Origin: Zeimonas sp032027205
GTDB taxonomy: Bacteria; Pseudomonadota; Gammaproteobacteria; Burkholderiales; Burkholderiaceae_E
Direction: 5' to 3'
NCBI GenBank assembly: GCA_032027205.1
Contig: JAVSMN010000001.1
Location: 434,001-498,000, forward strand
Length of the DNA stretch: 64,000 nucleotides
This document shows positions 16,516-26,072 of this stretch, piece after piece. Below the pieces are notes generated by a model. That model ran no database searches. It saw only the letters and a program-made list of their open reading frames with translations, and was not told the DNA's origin. Within the stretch, counting starts at the first letter, position 1; every line of letters begins with the position of its first letter. The position numbers and the translations under genes are program-made.

Positions 16516-18369
16516 ATGTCCTCCCCCGCTCACGCCAGCGCTGCTCGAAACGGCGCGTGGGTCTTTGCTGCGCTCGCCGTGCTGGCCGGTTTCCTGGCGT
16601 TCCAGCCGATCCGTTTCGCGATCGACCATCTCGGCACGCACGCCGCCGTGGCGAATTCGGCGGTCGAAGCCGATTCCCCGTTGTTTGCCGTGTTCGCGTC
16701 GAGCGCACTGGCGTTCGTCGCAGTCTGCTTCGCGCTCGTCGCATGGCTGCGCTGGACACGCGCTGAAGCAGCGCTTGACGGGCTGGCCGCGACCGCGACG
16801 CGCATCGCGATCGGCGAGCGCGGACTTCGCGCGCTGCCGCGGGCATCGGTCCTGGATCCGCTTGCCGGCGCGTTGAACCGGCTCGGCGCCCTGAACGAAT
16901 CGGCCGAGGCCATGCTCGTCGATCGCAATCGCCAACTGGCGACCGTTCGACGGCAGGCCCGCGTCGGATACTGGGAAACCGACCGCGACGGACGCGTTCA
17001 GCGCGTCGAGTACGAGCCGTCGTGGCCCACTGCGGAACGATGGGCGCCGATTGGCGGCTCGCATCTCGATCAGACGCGGCCGATCGACCGACAGGCGTGG
17101 CAGGCGGCGCTCGAGGCGCTCGCCGCTCGCAGGCCGTACAGCGACCTCGTCGTCGAACGCACGAGCGTCGATGGCAGGAGGATCCAGGTCATCGAATCGG
17201 GCGAACCGCGCTTCGGCGCCGACAGCAGCTTTCTTGGCTACTGCGGCACGGTACGCCGCATCGACGCCGCGTCGACGACGCGACACGCCGCGATGCAGGC
17301 CGCCGTCGACACCGGCAGCCGATGCGTCTTCGTCCTCTCACGGTCCCCCTGGCCGCCGCCGATCGCCTGGATGAATGCAGCCGGCCAGGCCATGGCCGGC
17401 CAGGGCGCGCACGGCGGGTCGTCGACGATCGGGCCGATCCTCGAGACGGCCGATGCCGAGGCGCTGCACGAACTGCAGCAGGCGCTGCTGCACGGACATC
17501 CGCTGCGCCGCTCGCTCACGGTGCGCGACCGCTACGGCGTCCGCACCGACGCGATCGCGCACCTCGAGCCGCTCCAAGACGGATCGGGCGCCTTCGTGCT
17601 CGTGCTGGACGCACAGGCGGCGCAGATTGAACGACTGCGAGAGGCCGCCGATGGGAGCGCCGTGCTGCGCGCGAAGGTCCGCGACCTCGAGCGACAGGCG
17701 CACCAACTCGACGTGCTTGCTTGGAGCGTCGCGCACGACCTTCGCGCGCCGCTGCGCGCCGTCGACGGATTCGCACGCATCGTCCTCGAGGATCACGCCC
17801 CGCAGCTCGATGCGGATGCTCAGTCGCATCTGCAACGGGTGGTCGCCGCCGGCGCCCGGATGGAACGGATGATCGACGCGTTGATGGCGCTCGCGCGCTC
17901 GACGACGCACCCGATGCAGCGCGTTCCGGTCGACCTCAGCCGGCTGGCGCAGGACATCATGCGCGACCTGATGCGCACACAGCCGCAGCGCACGGCACAG
18001 GTGCACTGCGAGCCTTCGCTCGTCGTCGAAGGCGATCCCGGCCTGCTTCGGCTGATGCTTCAGAACCTGCTCGAGAACGCGTGGAAGTACACGTCGAAGA
18101 ATCCGATCGCATCGATCCGCTTCGACGCGCACGACGACAAGCGAGGGCGCACGGTCTATTGCGTGGCGGACAACGGCAGGGGCTTCGATTCTGTGAACGC
18201 CGATCGCCTGTTCGCGCCCTTCCAGCGGCTGCACGCGGACGACGACGTTCCCGGCACCGGCATCGGCCTGGCGATCGTCCAGCAAATCGTGCAGCGCCAC
18301 GGCGGCGCGATCTGGGCCGAGTCGCGTCCTGGCGAAGGAAGCCGTTTCCACTTCACGCTCGCGCGCTGA
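16516..18369 (+). CDS. Membrane-bound sensor histidine kinase
   Basis: A 617-residue kinase. Two membrane segments (GAWVFAALAVLAGFLAFQP and FASSALAFVAVCFALVAWL) flank a short ~35-residue periplasmic loop. HAMP-like and two PAS-like regions follow, the first around VGYWETDRDGRVQRVEYEPS. HisKA has the phospho-His in WSVAHDLRAPLRAVDGFA. HATPase_c has LLENAWKYTSKN, VADNGRGFD and GTGIGLAIVQQI. The arrangement resembles bacteriophytochrome-like and CHASE-less HisKA kinases. No response regulator directly follows, so it is an orphan or feeds the regulator just upstream. The ATG at 16516 is chosen; a TTG at 16438 would add 26 residues. Confidence 0.88.
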   Translation: MSSPAHASAARNGAWVFAALAVLAGFLAFQPIRFAIDHLGTHAAVANSAVEADSPLFAVFASSALAFVAVCFALVAWLRWTRAEAALDGLAATATRIAIGERGLRALPRASVLDPLAGALNRLGALNESAEAMLVDRNRQLATVRRQARVGYWETDRDGRVQRVEYEPSWPTAERWAPIGGSHLDQTRPIDRQAWQAALEALAARRPYSDLVVERTSVDGRRIQVIESGEPRFGADSSFLGYCGTVRRIDAASTTRHAAMQAAVDTGSRCVFVLSRSPWPPPIAWMNAAGQAMAGQGAHGGSSTIGPILETADAEALHELQQALLHGHPLRRSLTVRDRYGVRTDAIAHLEPLQDGSGAFVLVLDAQAAQIERLREAADGSAVLRAKVRDLERQAHQLDVLAWSVAHDLRAPLRAVDGFARIVLEDHAPQLDADAQSHLQRVVAAGARMERMIDALMALARSTTHPMQRVPVDLSRLAQDIMRDLMRTQPQRTAQVHCEPSLVVEGDPGLLRLMLQNLLENAWKYTSKNPIASIRFDAHDDKRGRTVYCVADNGRGFDSVNADRLFAPFQRLHADDDVPGTGIGLAIVQQIVQRHGGAIWAESRPGEGSRFHFTLAR

Positions 18370-18397
18370 GTGCGCGAGCGCAACGGCCCGCGTGGCC

Positions 18398-19909
18398 TCA
18401 GCTCTCTTCGTCGGCGAAGGCCTCCTCGCGCTTCTTCGCGATCGCGGGCAGCAGCACCATCACCAGCAACGCCGCCGCGATTGCCAGCAGCGTCGCCGAC
18501 AGCGGACGGGTGACGAACACCGACCAGTCGCCGCGAGAGATCGTCATGGCGCGACGCAGGTATTCCTCCATCAGGCTGCCGAGCACCAGGCCGAGCAGCA
18601 GCGGCGCCGGTTCGCAATCGAGCTTGCGGAAGACGTAACCGAGGATCGCGAAGGGCAGCGTCACGAACACGTCGAACACGTTGTTGTTGATCGAATACGC
18701 GCCGATGCAGCAGAACAGCAGGATCGCCGGATAGAGCAGCCGGTACGGCACCGTGAGCAGCCGGATCCAGATGCCGATCAGCGGCAGGTTAAGGATCACC
18801 AGCATCAGGTTGCCGATCCACATCGACGTGATCAGCCCCCAGAACAGCGTCGGGTTGCCCGTCATCACCTGCGGACCGGGCTGGATGTTGTGGATCATCA
18901 TCGCCGCGATCATCAACGCCATCGTCGGCGTGGTCGGGATGCCGAGCGTGAGCATCGGGATGAACGAGGTCTGCGCCCCGGCGTTGTTCGCCGACTCCGG
19001 CCCCGCCACGCCCTCGATCGCTCCCTTGCCGAAGCGCTCCGGCGTACGCGAGAGCTTCTTCTCCAGCGCGTAGGAAGTGAACGACGAGAGCACCGCGCCG
19101 CCGCCGGGCAGCAGGCCGAGGAACGAACCGAGCGCCGTGCCGCGCACGATCGGCGCGGCCGAGGCGCGAAGCTCGGCGCCGCTGGGCAGCAAGCGCCCCA
19201 CCTTGCGCGTGAAGACCTCGCGCGTCTCACCCTGCTCGAGGTTCGCGATGATCTCGCCGAACCCGAAGATGCCCATCGCGATCGCGGCGAGCTCGATGCC
19301 GTCGGTGAGCTCCGGGATGTCGAACGAGAAGCGTGCGACCCCCGAGTTGACGTCGGTGCCCACCATGCCGAGCAACAGCCCGAAGACGACCATCGCCAGC
19401 GCCTTCAGGACAGAGCCGTGCGCGAGCACGACGGCGGCGATCAGGCCGAGCACCATCAGCGAGAAGTACTCTGCCGGGCCGAATTCGAAGGCGACCTCGG
19501 CCAGCACCGGCGCGAAGCCCGCAACGAGCACCGTGGCGACGGTGCCGGCGAAGAACGAGCCGATCGCGGCGATCGCCAGCGCCGGGCCGGGCCGTCCCTG
19601 CCTTGCCATCTGGTAGCCGTCCAGCACGGTGACCACCGACGACACCTCCCCGGGCAGATTGACCAGGATCGCCGTCGTCGAGCCGCCGTACTGCGCGCCG
19701 TAGTAGATGCCGGCGAGCATGATCAGCGCCGTCGTCGGGTCAGCGAACTGGTAGGTGATCGGCAGCAGCATCGCGATCGTCGCGAGCGGTCCGATCCCGG
19801 GCAGTACGCCGATCAGCGTGCCCAGCAGCACGCCGACGAAGCAGTAGAAGATGTTGGTGGCCGTGAGCGAAGCGGCGAAACCGAGGCCGAGGTTCGACAG
19901 CAGTTCCAC
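18398..19909 (-). CDS. tctA: Tripartite tricarboxylate transporter, large permease TctA
   Basis: A 503-residue membrane protein of family-typical length. Signature stretches are GVLLGTLIGVLPGIGPLATI, YYGAQYGGSTTAILVNLPGE and LGIPTTPTMALMIAAMMIHN. It forms the ~12-helix channel of TTT systems, which import carboxylates with the help of a periplasmic Bug/TctC receptor. The start is GTG at 19909, 7 bp after tctB. The nearest co-directional Bug receptor is at 22427-23398, separated by two enzyme genes. It is the last gene of the 15-gene co-directional array. Confidence 0.93.
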   Translation of the reverse strand: MELLSNLGLGFAASLTATNIFYCFVGVLLGTLIGVLPGIGPLATIAMLLPITYQFADPTTALIMLAGIYYGAQYGGSTTAILVNLPGEVSSVVTVLDGYQMARQGRPGPALAIAAIGSFFAGTVATVLVAGFAPVLAEVAFEFGPAEYFSLMVLGLIAAVVLAHGSVLKALAMVVFGLLLGMVGTDVNSGVARFSFDIPELTDGIELAAIAMGIFGFGEIIANLEQGETREVFTRKVGRLLPSGAELRASAAPIVRGTALGSFLGLLPGGGAVLSSFTSYALEKKLSRTPERFGKGAIEGVAGPESANNAGAQTSFIPMLTLGIPTTPTMALMIAAMMIHNIQPGPQVMTGNPTLFWGLITSMWIGNLMLVILNLPLIGIWIRLLTVPYRLLYPAILLFCCIGAYSINNNVFDVFVTLPFAILGYVFRKLDCEPAPLLLGLVLGSLMEEYLRRAMTISRGDWSVFVTRPLSATLLAIAAALLVMVLLPAIAKKREEAFADEES

Positions 19910-19916
19910 GAGCAGC

Positions 19917-20375
19917 TCAACGAACTAGAAAGACCGGCCAGACCGGGAACTGCAGGTCCAGTCCCTTGACGAAGACGAGCCAGGACAAGGTGATCAGGAC
20001 GACGATCGAGGCGAGCGTCTCCTTCCAGCGAAAGTCCTCGGCCGCCAGCGAGGAGATGCCGACCAGCAGCGCGATCGACGCGATGACGCCCAGGCGCGGC
20101 AGGGCGATCGCGAAGACGAGCACCGACAGCAGGATCAGCCCGAGCGGTCGCCAGCGCACCCTTTCCACCCGCTTGCCGTCGACGGTGGCGATCGAACGCA
20201 CGACGATCGCGGCGCCCAGCAGCGCGAGTAGCACGCCGAGCATCGTCGGAAAGAACCCCGGGCCCATGCGGGCAGGCGTGCCCAGCGCGTAAGCGCGCGC
20301 GAACGCGGCGAACGCGACGCCGATAACGACGAACATCGCGCCCGCCCAGAAGTCGCGGTGATTGCGAATGCGCAT
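19917..20375 (-). CDS. tctB: Tripartite tricarboxylate transporter, small permease TctB
   Basis: A 152-residue protein with four hydrophobic segments. The N-terminal DFWAGAMFVVIGVAFAAFAR and the following GTPARMGPGFFPTMLGVLLA are characteristic of TctB. The ATG at 20375 (MRIRNHRDF) is preferred over a TTG 30 bp upstream. It lies directly upstream of tctA on the same strand. Confidence 0.9.
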   Translation of the reverse strand: MRIRNHRDFWAGAMFVVIGVAFAAFARAYALGTPARMGPGFFPTMLGVLLALLGAAIVVRSIATVDGKRVERVRWRPLGLILLSVLVFAIALPRLGVIASIALLVGISSLAAEDFRWKETLASIVVLITLSWLVFVKGLDLQFPVWPVFLVR

Positions 20376-20444
20376 TGCGGACGTTGAAGAAGAGCGACGG
20401 AACAACGCAGCGAAGAACGTCGTCCGGTCGGCGATGCAGCGCGT

Positions 20445-20951
20445 CTACGGGTTGCCGAGAAAATCGCGCTTGCCGATCGGCACGCCGTTCTGGCGCAGGA
20501 TGTTGTAGGCGGTGACCGAGTGGAAATAGACGTTGGGAATCGAGTGCCCGAGCAGCAGTTGCATCCCCTTGTAGCGCGTTTCCTTGCCGGTGACCGGAAG
20601 CACGATCTCGTCGTCCTCGGTGCCGTCGATCCGCTCGGCCGGCACGCTGCGGAGGAACTCGACGCTGCGCGCGATGCGCTCCTTCAGTTCGGCGAAGGTC
20701 TTCTCATCGTCGGGGTAGTACGGCACCTCCATGCCCGCGAGACGGGCAACGACGCTGCGCGCCTTGTCGCAGGCGATCTGCACCTGCTTGGAGAACGGAT
20801 ACATGTCAGGAGCGAGGCGGTAGTCCATCACCGCGGCCATGTCGACCTTTCCCGCATCGGCATGCGCCTGCGCCTTGTCGAGGATCCTGGACAGGTTCTC
20901 GAGCAGGTTTGCCAGGCGCGGAACGCTCGCCTGGTACATCGAAATGGTCAT
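20445..20951 (-). CDS. DUF1993 family protein
   Basis: A 168-residue soluble helical protein with the DUF1993 pattern: MYQASVPRLANLLENLSRIL at the start, YRLAPDMYPFSKQVQIACDK in the middle and LGHSIPNVYFHSVTAYNILR near the end. The conserved His residues of the last segment suggest a DinB-like four-helix fold. No biochemical role is established for the family. A strong GAGGAGGAG ribosome site precedes the ATG, which overlaps the stop of the FAD oxidoreductase by 4 bp. The two genes are therefore co-translated. Confidence 0.85.
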   Translation of the reverse strand: MTISMYQASVPRLANLLENLSRILDKAQAHADAGKVDMAAVMDYRLAPDMYPFSKQVQIACDKARSVVARLAGMEVPYYPDDEKTFAELKERIARSVEFLRSVPAERIDGTEDDEIVLPVTGKETRYKGMQLLLGHSIPNVYFHSVTAYNILRQNGVPIGKRDFLGNP

Positions 20952-22390
20952 CGCGACTCCTCCTCGTGCAGCGGTCCATGCAAGGCTGCTGCATCGCCCA
21001 GGAAAGCGCCCTGTTCCCGCAGCCGCCCCTGCAGCAATCCGATCGGCAGTGCGCGAAGACTACACCGCTCGCGCAGCGACAACGAGGCCGCCGTGCCGGC
21101 CGCCTGGCCCATTACGAAACACGTCCCGCTCACGCGGGCTGCCGATTGCGCTTCGTGCGTCATCGATGCGCAGCGTCCGGCAACGAGGAGATTGTCCACG
21201 CCGGCGGCGGTATCCGCGCGCGGCAGCAGCATCCGGTACGGGAGCTGGTTGTAGCCGCGTGACTCGGGAATCGCAGGCCATGTCCACTCGACATTGCCGG
21301 AGACGTGCTGCTCCAGTGGCCAGCTGTTCACGCCGATGCTGTCCGGGAAGTCCGCACAGCCGAGAACCTCGTCGCGCGTGAGCATGGCTTCACCAACCAG
21401 ACGCCGCGTTTCACGGATGCCGAGTTGCGGAGCGATGTCGAGCGCATACGCCTCCTCGAAGCCAGGCATGCGCGCCCGCAGGAAGCGCAGGTACTCGACG
21501 ATCTGTCGTCGCCCCTCGATCTCTCCGGCGCTCAGCGAGCGTGCATCGGTGCCGTCGGTTGCGGACCCGTCGGGATTGCGCAACTGCGTGACGTTCACCC
21601 GCCATTCGTACGGATGCTTCTGCGGACGAAGGATTGCGCCGCGGCGCGGGAACCGGAACTCGCCCGTCGCCTCGGCTGCGTCCATGCGGCCCGCCACGGT
21701 GCTCCAGGCTTCGCCCGCCCGTGCGGCGTCGACGTTTCCAACGCGAAACATCAGCGTCGGGTACAGCATCACTCCGCTTGTGTCGCCTTTCTCGGTCGGA
21801 ACGCCTGTCCAATGGGCAAGATCGGCGTCCCCCGAGCAATCGACGAACACGCGCCCACGCACCGCGAACCTTCCCGACTTCGTCTCGACGACGAGTACGT
21901 CGATCGCGCCGTTGGCGGCACGCTGCGCGCCGACGGCCAGCGCGTGGAACAGCAGTTCCACGCGGCTCTCGAGCAGCAACGCGTCCGCGGCGCACTTGAA
22001 AGCAGACGCGTCGTATGCCTGCGCATGCGTCTTCCCCATCACGAGATGCGGCTCGTTCAGCCCGCCCAGGGCATGCATGCGCGCCAGAAGGTCGTCGACG
22101 ACGCCGTGTACGACGCGACGGATCTCGCCGAAGACGTTGGCGTGCAGGCCGCAGAAGTTCGTCACGCCCGCTGCGGTGCCCATGCCGCCGAGAAATCCGT
22201 AACGCTCGACGAGCAGCACCCGTGCACCGTTTCGGCCAGCGCTCGCGGCGGCGGCGATCCCGGCCGGCCCGCCGCCGAGCACGACCACGTCGTACTCGCC
22301 GTACACGGGGGTCCGGCGCGCAGGCTCGTGCACCGCATCGGGCAGCGAGCCCTGGGCTGTCTCGACTCGATATTCCGGTGCCGCAGGCAT
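20948..22390 (-). CDS. FAD-dependent oxidoreductase (FAD_oxidored family)
   Basis: A 480-residue flavoprotein. The dinucleotide fold DVVVLGGGPAGIAAAASAGR lies near residue 33, followed by VLLVERYGFLGGMGTAAGV. VDCSGDADLAHWTGVP is in the middle, and a C-terminal NLLVAGRCASMTHEAQSAAR segment closes the FAD site. These are hallmarks of the FAD_oxidored (PF12831) group, flavoenzymes of mostly unknown substrate. It may oxidise an intermediate of the acid-catabolic array it sits in, but the substrate cannot be inferred. It is followed by a DUF1993 gene with a 4-bp overlap. Confidence 0.85.
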   Translation of the reverse strand: MPAAPEYRVETAQGSLPDAVHEPARRTPVYGEYDVVVLGGGPAGIAAAASAGRNGARVLLVERYGFLGGMGTAAGVTNFCGLHANVFGEIRRVVHGVVDDLLARMHALGGLNEPHLVMGKTHAQAYDASAFKCAADALLLESRVELLFHALAVGAQRAANGAIDVLVVETKSGRFAVRGRVFVDCSGDADLAHWTGVPTEKGDTSGVMLYPTLMFRVGNVDAARAGEAWSTVAGRMDAAEATGEFRFPRRGAILRPQKHPYEWRVNVTQLRNPDGSATDGTDARSLSAGEIEGRRQIVEYLRFLRARMPGFEEAYALDIAPQLGIRETRRLVGEAMLTRDEVLGCADFPDSIGVNSWPLEQHVSGNVEWTWPAIPESRGYNQLPYRMLLPRADTAAGVDNLLVAGRCASMTHEAQSAARVSGTCFVMGQAAGTAASLSLRERCSLRALPIGLLQGRLREQGAFLGDAAALHGPLHEEESR

Positions 22391-22426
22391 CTTGCGACCG
22401 TGTCGCGCTTCGACGCGCGCAGACGC

Positions 22427-23398
22427 TCAATCGAGCTTGATGTCGTGCTGCTGCACGATCGGCCGCCACCGGTCGAGATCACTCTGCAGCGTCGCCTTGA
22501 AGTCGCTCGGCGTGCTCGCGACCACGTCCATGTACAGGCCCCGCAGCTTGTCGCGCACGGCAGGATCGCCGAGCACGGCGACGATCTCGTCGTGCAGGCG
22601 GCGGACGACCGCTTCCGGCGTCCTGGCCGGCGCGATGACGCCCATCCACGCATCGGCCTGGACGTCTTGAACGCCGCCTTCGGCCAGTGTCGGCAGGTCG
22701 GGCAGCGCCGGCGAGCGCTTCGCCGTCGTGACCGCCAACGCCCTCAGCTTGCCCGCCTTGACCTGCGGCATCACCGCCGCAGCGGGCAGCACGGCGAGGT
22801 CGACCTCGCCGCTCATGACCGCCATCGCGGCCTTCGTCGACCCGGCATAGGGAACGTGGACGATCTCGGTTCCCGCACGAGCGGCGATCGCCTCGACCGC
22901 GAGGTGCGAGATGCTCCCGGCGCCCATCGACGAGAAGTTGTACTTGCCCGGGTCGCGCTTCAGCCGCTCGATCAACTCCGCGGTGTCCGACGCCGGCAGA
23001 CGCGAACCGACGACGAGCACGCTCGGTTGCGTCGCCGCGATCGTGATCGGCGCGATGTCGCGCGCGGGGTCGTAGGGCATGTTCCGGAACAGCAAGGTGT
23101 TGACGGCGAGCGGCCCGGCGATGCTGATGCCGATCGTCTGGCCGTCGGGCGCGGCCTTGGCCACCGCATCGGTGCCGATGTTGCCGCTGGCGCCCGGCTT
23201 GTTCTCGACGACGAAGGGCTTGCCGAGGCGGGTGGTCAGGTGCTCCGAGACGATGCGCGCGACGATGTCAGGCGTCGAACCGGGACCGTACGGAACGATG
23301 ACCTTGACCGGGCCGCTCGGCCACTGCTGGGCAAGCGCCGGCAGGGCCGCCACGGACAGGCCGGCAAGGGAGAGACGGAGAAAGGGTCGGCGTTTCAC
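22427..23398 (-). CDS. Bug-family (TctC-like) periplasmic tricarboxylate-binding receptor
   Basis: A 323-residue protein. The signal peptide (KRRPFLRLSLAGLSVAALPALAQ) is followed by a Bug domain: WPSGPVKVIVPYGPGSTPDI, VVENKPGASGNIGTDAVAKA and VHVPYAGSTKAAMAVMSGEV. Bug receptors bind carboxylates and deliver them to TctAB-type permeases. The GTG at 23398 has GGGAGC 8 nt upstream and gives a proper signal peptide, so the longer Arg-rich frame is discounted. It is probably the receptor for TctBA further downstream in the array. Confidence 0.93.
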   Translation of the reverse strand: MKRRPFLRLSLAGLSVAALPALAQQWPSGPVKVIVPYGPGSTPDIVARIVSEHLTTRLGKPFVVENKPGASGNIGTDAVAKAAPDGQTIGISIAGPLAVNTLLFRNMPYDPARDIAPITIAATQPSVLVVGSRLPASDTAELIERLKRDPGKYNFSSMGAGSISHLAVEAIAARAGTEIVHVPYAGSTKAAMAVMSGEVDLAVLPAAAVMPQVKAGKLRALAVTTAKRSPALPDLPTLAEGGVQDVQADAWMGVIAPARTPEAVVRRLHDEIVAVLGDPAVRDKLRGLYMDVVASTPSDFKATLQSDLDRWRPIVQQHDIKLD

Positions 23399-23486
23399 GC
23401 GGAATGCTCCCTGGACACGGACGGAGAGTCGGTGCTCATTCTCATCCAAACGAACCCAGTGTGGCGATCGCGCCCGGCACCAATGC

Positions 23487-24731
23487 TCAATGGGTGAGGC
23501 TGCTCGGGCCGGGCGCCGGATCGGCGGACTTCTCGACTCGGGTAACGAACGCGATGCCGGCCGCCGCAAGCGCAGCTCCGACCGCAAAGGTGGCCGCATA
23601 ACTCTGCAGCTGCGAGTAGATCCCCGCGAACAACGACGGACCGATCAATACCCCGGCAAACGTGAAGAAGAGAGCTCCGCCGGTCGCGGTGCTCGCCTGC
23701 CCTGCAGGCGCCAGGCGCGCAACCTCGGCCAGGAACACGCCATTCCACCCGATCGCAGTGGCGCCCATCGCGACGAACACGATGGCCGTACCGAGCGCAC
23801 TCCAGCTCTCGTCGATCTGCGTCGTGCCGATCGTGGCGAGCAGCATCAACGCGCCGAGCACGAGCAGAGTCGTTCGACTCGCACGCAACCGGTCGGCAAT
23901 CCATCCCCAGCCTATACGGCCCGCTGCGCCGGCGAATTGCACCATCGACAACAACACCCCGGCCTGGACGAGCGTGTAATGCGCTTCCTTCACCAGGAAC
24001 GTCACTGCGAACGTCATCAGGCACAGTTGCACGCCTGCGAAGCACAACGCCATCAGCGACAGGTACCGAAGGTCGCGCCGCATCCAGACGAGGGCGATGC
24101 CGCTGAGCACACCGGGACCCACCTGTGCCAGCTCGCGGCGATCCTCCGTGCGAGCGCGGGAGAGACGATCGTCGTCCCAGCGCGCTCGCACGGTCTGAAG
24201 CAGCGTGAGCATCGCGATCGCGCACAAGAAGACGACGGCCAGCGCGGCGCGCCAGCCGAAAGCGTGCGCGACGGGCGGCGCAACGAGCGCCGCCGCCATT
24301 CCGCCGAGCGGAACGCCCGTCTGCTTCAACGAGAAGATCAGGTTGCGTCTCGAGGCCGGGGTGAAACGCGTGAGCAGGTGCGCGCCCGCCGGGTTCGACG
24401 TGCCATAGCCGAAACCGAGCAGCACCGAGGCGACGACGAGCGCGGCAACGTGCGGCACCATCGCGAGCAGCATCGCGGCGGCGACGAATGCGAGGGCCGC
24501 CTGCGTCGCGCGGCAGGCGCCCAATCGCGCAACGACGCCGCCGCCAACCGCCGCGCTCGCCATCGCTCCGGCATAGACGATGCTGACCTGGTAGCCGATC
24601 GTCGAGGCGTCGACGTCGAACACTTCCGCGAGCGCGGGCGCAAGCACGGGCAGCGTCAGCGAGGCCATCGACACGATCGTCTGCGCGACGAGCGTCGCCC
24701 CGATGACCAGGGGAACGGACGGAGACGCCAT
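23487..24731 (-). CDS. Major facilitator superfamily transporter
   Basis: A 414-residue protein with about 12 hydrophobic helices in two halves. Motifs include the loop GFGYGTSNPAGAHLLTRF, the LKQTGVPLGGMAAALVAPP segment and the second-half IGWGWIADRLRAS loop. It resembles MFS carriers of the CynX/NimT or oxalate-formate types. The ATG at 24731 lies 4 bp after the dctM stop; a GTG at 24752 is possible. It is the second of three transporter types in the array, and substrate or export direction is unknown. Confidence 0.85.
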   Translation of the reverse strand: MASPSVPLVIGATLVAQTIVSMASLTLPVLAPALAEVFDVDASTIGYQVSIVYAGAMASAAVGGGVVARLGACRATQAALAFVAAAMLLAMVPHVAALVVASVLLGFGYGTSNPAGAHLLTRFTPASRRNLIFSLKQTGVPLGGMAAALVAPPVAHAFGWRAALAVVFLCAIAMLTLLQTVRARWDDDRLSRARTEDRRELAQVGPGVLSGIALVWMRRDLRYLSLMALCFAGVQLCLMTFAVTFLVKEAHYTLVQAGVLLSMVQFAGAAGRIGWGWIADRLRASRTTLLVLGALMLLATIGTTQIDESWSALGTAIVFVAMGATAIGWNGVFLAEVARLAPAGQASTATGGALFFTFAGVLIGPSLFAGIYSQLQSYAATFAVGAALAAAGIAFVTRVEKSADPAPGPSSLTH

Positions 24732-24735
24732 CCCT

Positions 24736-26046
24736 TCAGCGCACGCGCTCACCCAGCGCGGTGGCCAATTGCGGGAAGATCGCAACCAGCGCCAGCACGC
24801 CGACCATGATCAGCACGTAGGGCAAGGTGCCGCGAATGATCTTCTCCAGGGGAACGTCGCGCACGACCCCCTGCACGACGAACAGGTTCAGGCCGACCGG
24901 CGGCGTGATCAGCGCCATCTCCATGTTGATCGTCAGAATGATGCCGAACCAGATCAGGTCCCAGCCGAACGCCGAGACGATCGGAATCAGGATCGGCGCC
25001 GTGATCACGATGATCGACAGCGTCTCCATGAAGCAGCCGAGGAATATCAGCAGCAGGTTGATCGCGATGAAGATCAGCCACGGCGATACGTCGAGACCGG
25101 CAACCGTTCGTGAAATCACGGGCGCCACCTGCGTCGTCGTCATCACGTAGCCGAACACCATGGCCCCGGCGATGATCATCAGCACCATCACGCTGCCGCG
25201 AGCGGCGTCCTCGAGGATGATGACGAGCTTGCGCAGCGTCAACTCGCGATAGATCACGCCGGAAAGCAGCAGGCTGGCGAGCGTGCCCAGTGCTGCCGCC
25301 TCGGTGGGCGTGGCTACGCCCTGGTAGATCGACCCGAGAATGATCCAGATGAGCACGGCGATCGGCGCGACGTGCCTGAGAGCAACGAGCCGGTCGCGGG
25401 CGGTGACGCGAACGCTGTCTTCTCGCACCGGAGTGGCTGCAGAGCGACGCAAGGCAGCGCGCACCTGGTACGCCATGAACGCTGCCGCCATGATCAGCCC
25501 CGGCACGATCCCGGCAATGAACAGCTTTCCGATCGACTGCTCCGCAACGATGCCGTAGACGATCATCGGAATGCTCGGCGGGATCAGGATGCCGAGCGTA
25601 CCGCCTGCCGCCACCGCGCCGCACGCGTCGCTGTCGCGATACCCGAAGCGGCGCATCTCGTCGACGGAGAACCGCCCGATCGCGCCTGCGGTGGCCACGC
25701 TGGACCCCGAGACGGCCGCCATGACCGTACACGCGAGCGTGGTGGCGACCATCAATCCTCCGGGAACGCCATGCAACAAGGTGGCAAGGGACGCGTACAA
25801 GCGCGACCCCATTCCCGAAGCCGAGATGATCGCGCCCATCAGGATGAACAGCGGCACGGCCGTCAACGTGAAGCTCGTGATCGAGCCCCACAGCGTCGGA
25901 GCGACGAGGCCGAGCGCATCGACGCCCCCGCCGACCAGCAGCAGGGAGACGATGGCGACACCGAACAGGCTGAACGCAACCGGAATGCCGATCGCGAGAC
26001 ACGCAATCAGCGCGGCGAACATCGCCAGACCGAGCCAGATCTCCAT
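24736..26046 (-). CDS. dctM: TRAP transporter large permease, DctM family
   Basis: A 436-residue protein of family-typical length with ~12 hydrophobic helices. DctM motifs include VPLFILMGAIISASGM, GTLGILIPPSIPMIVYGIVA and LALVAIFPQLA near the end. It couples sodium-driven uptake to the DctP receptor. It lies 26 bp downstream of dctQ. Confidence 0.94.
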   Translation of the reverse strand: MEIWLGLAMFAALIACLAIGIPVAFSLFGVAIVSLLLVGGGVDALGLVAPTLWGSITSFTLTAVPLFILMGAIISASGMGSRLYASLATLLHGVPGGLMVATTLACTVMAAVSGSSVATAGAIGRFSVDEMRRFGYRDSDACGAVAAGGTLGILIPPSIPMIVYGIVAEQSIGKLFIAGIVPGLIMAAAFMAYQVRAALRRSAATPVREDSVRVTARDRLVALRHVAPIAVLIWIILGSIYQGVATPTEAAALGTLASLLLSGVIYRELTLRKLVIILEDAARGSVMVLMIIAGAMVFGYVMTTTQVAPVISRTVAGLDVSPWLIFIAINLLLIFLGCFMETLSIIVITAPILIPIVSAFGWDLIWFGIILTINMEMALITPPVGLNLFVVQGVVRDVPLEKIIRGTLPYVLIMVGVLALVAIFPQLATALGERVR

Positions 26047-26072
26047 GGGTCGAAGAGCGGGTTACGCCACGG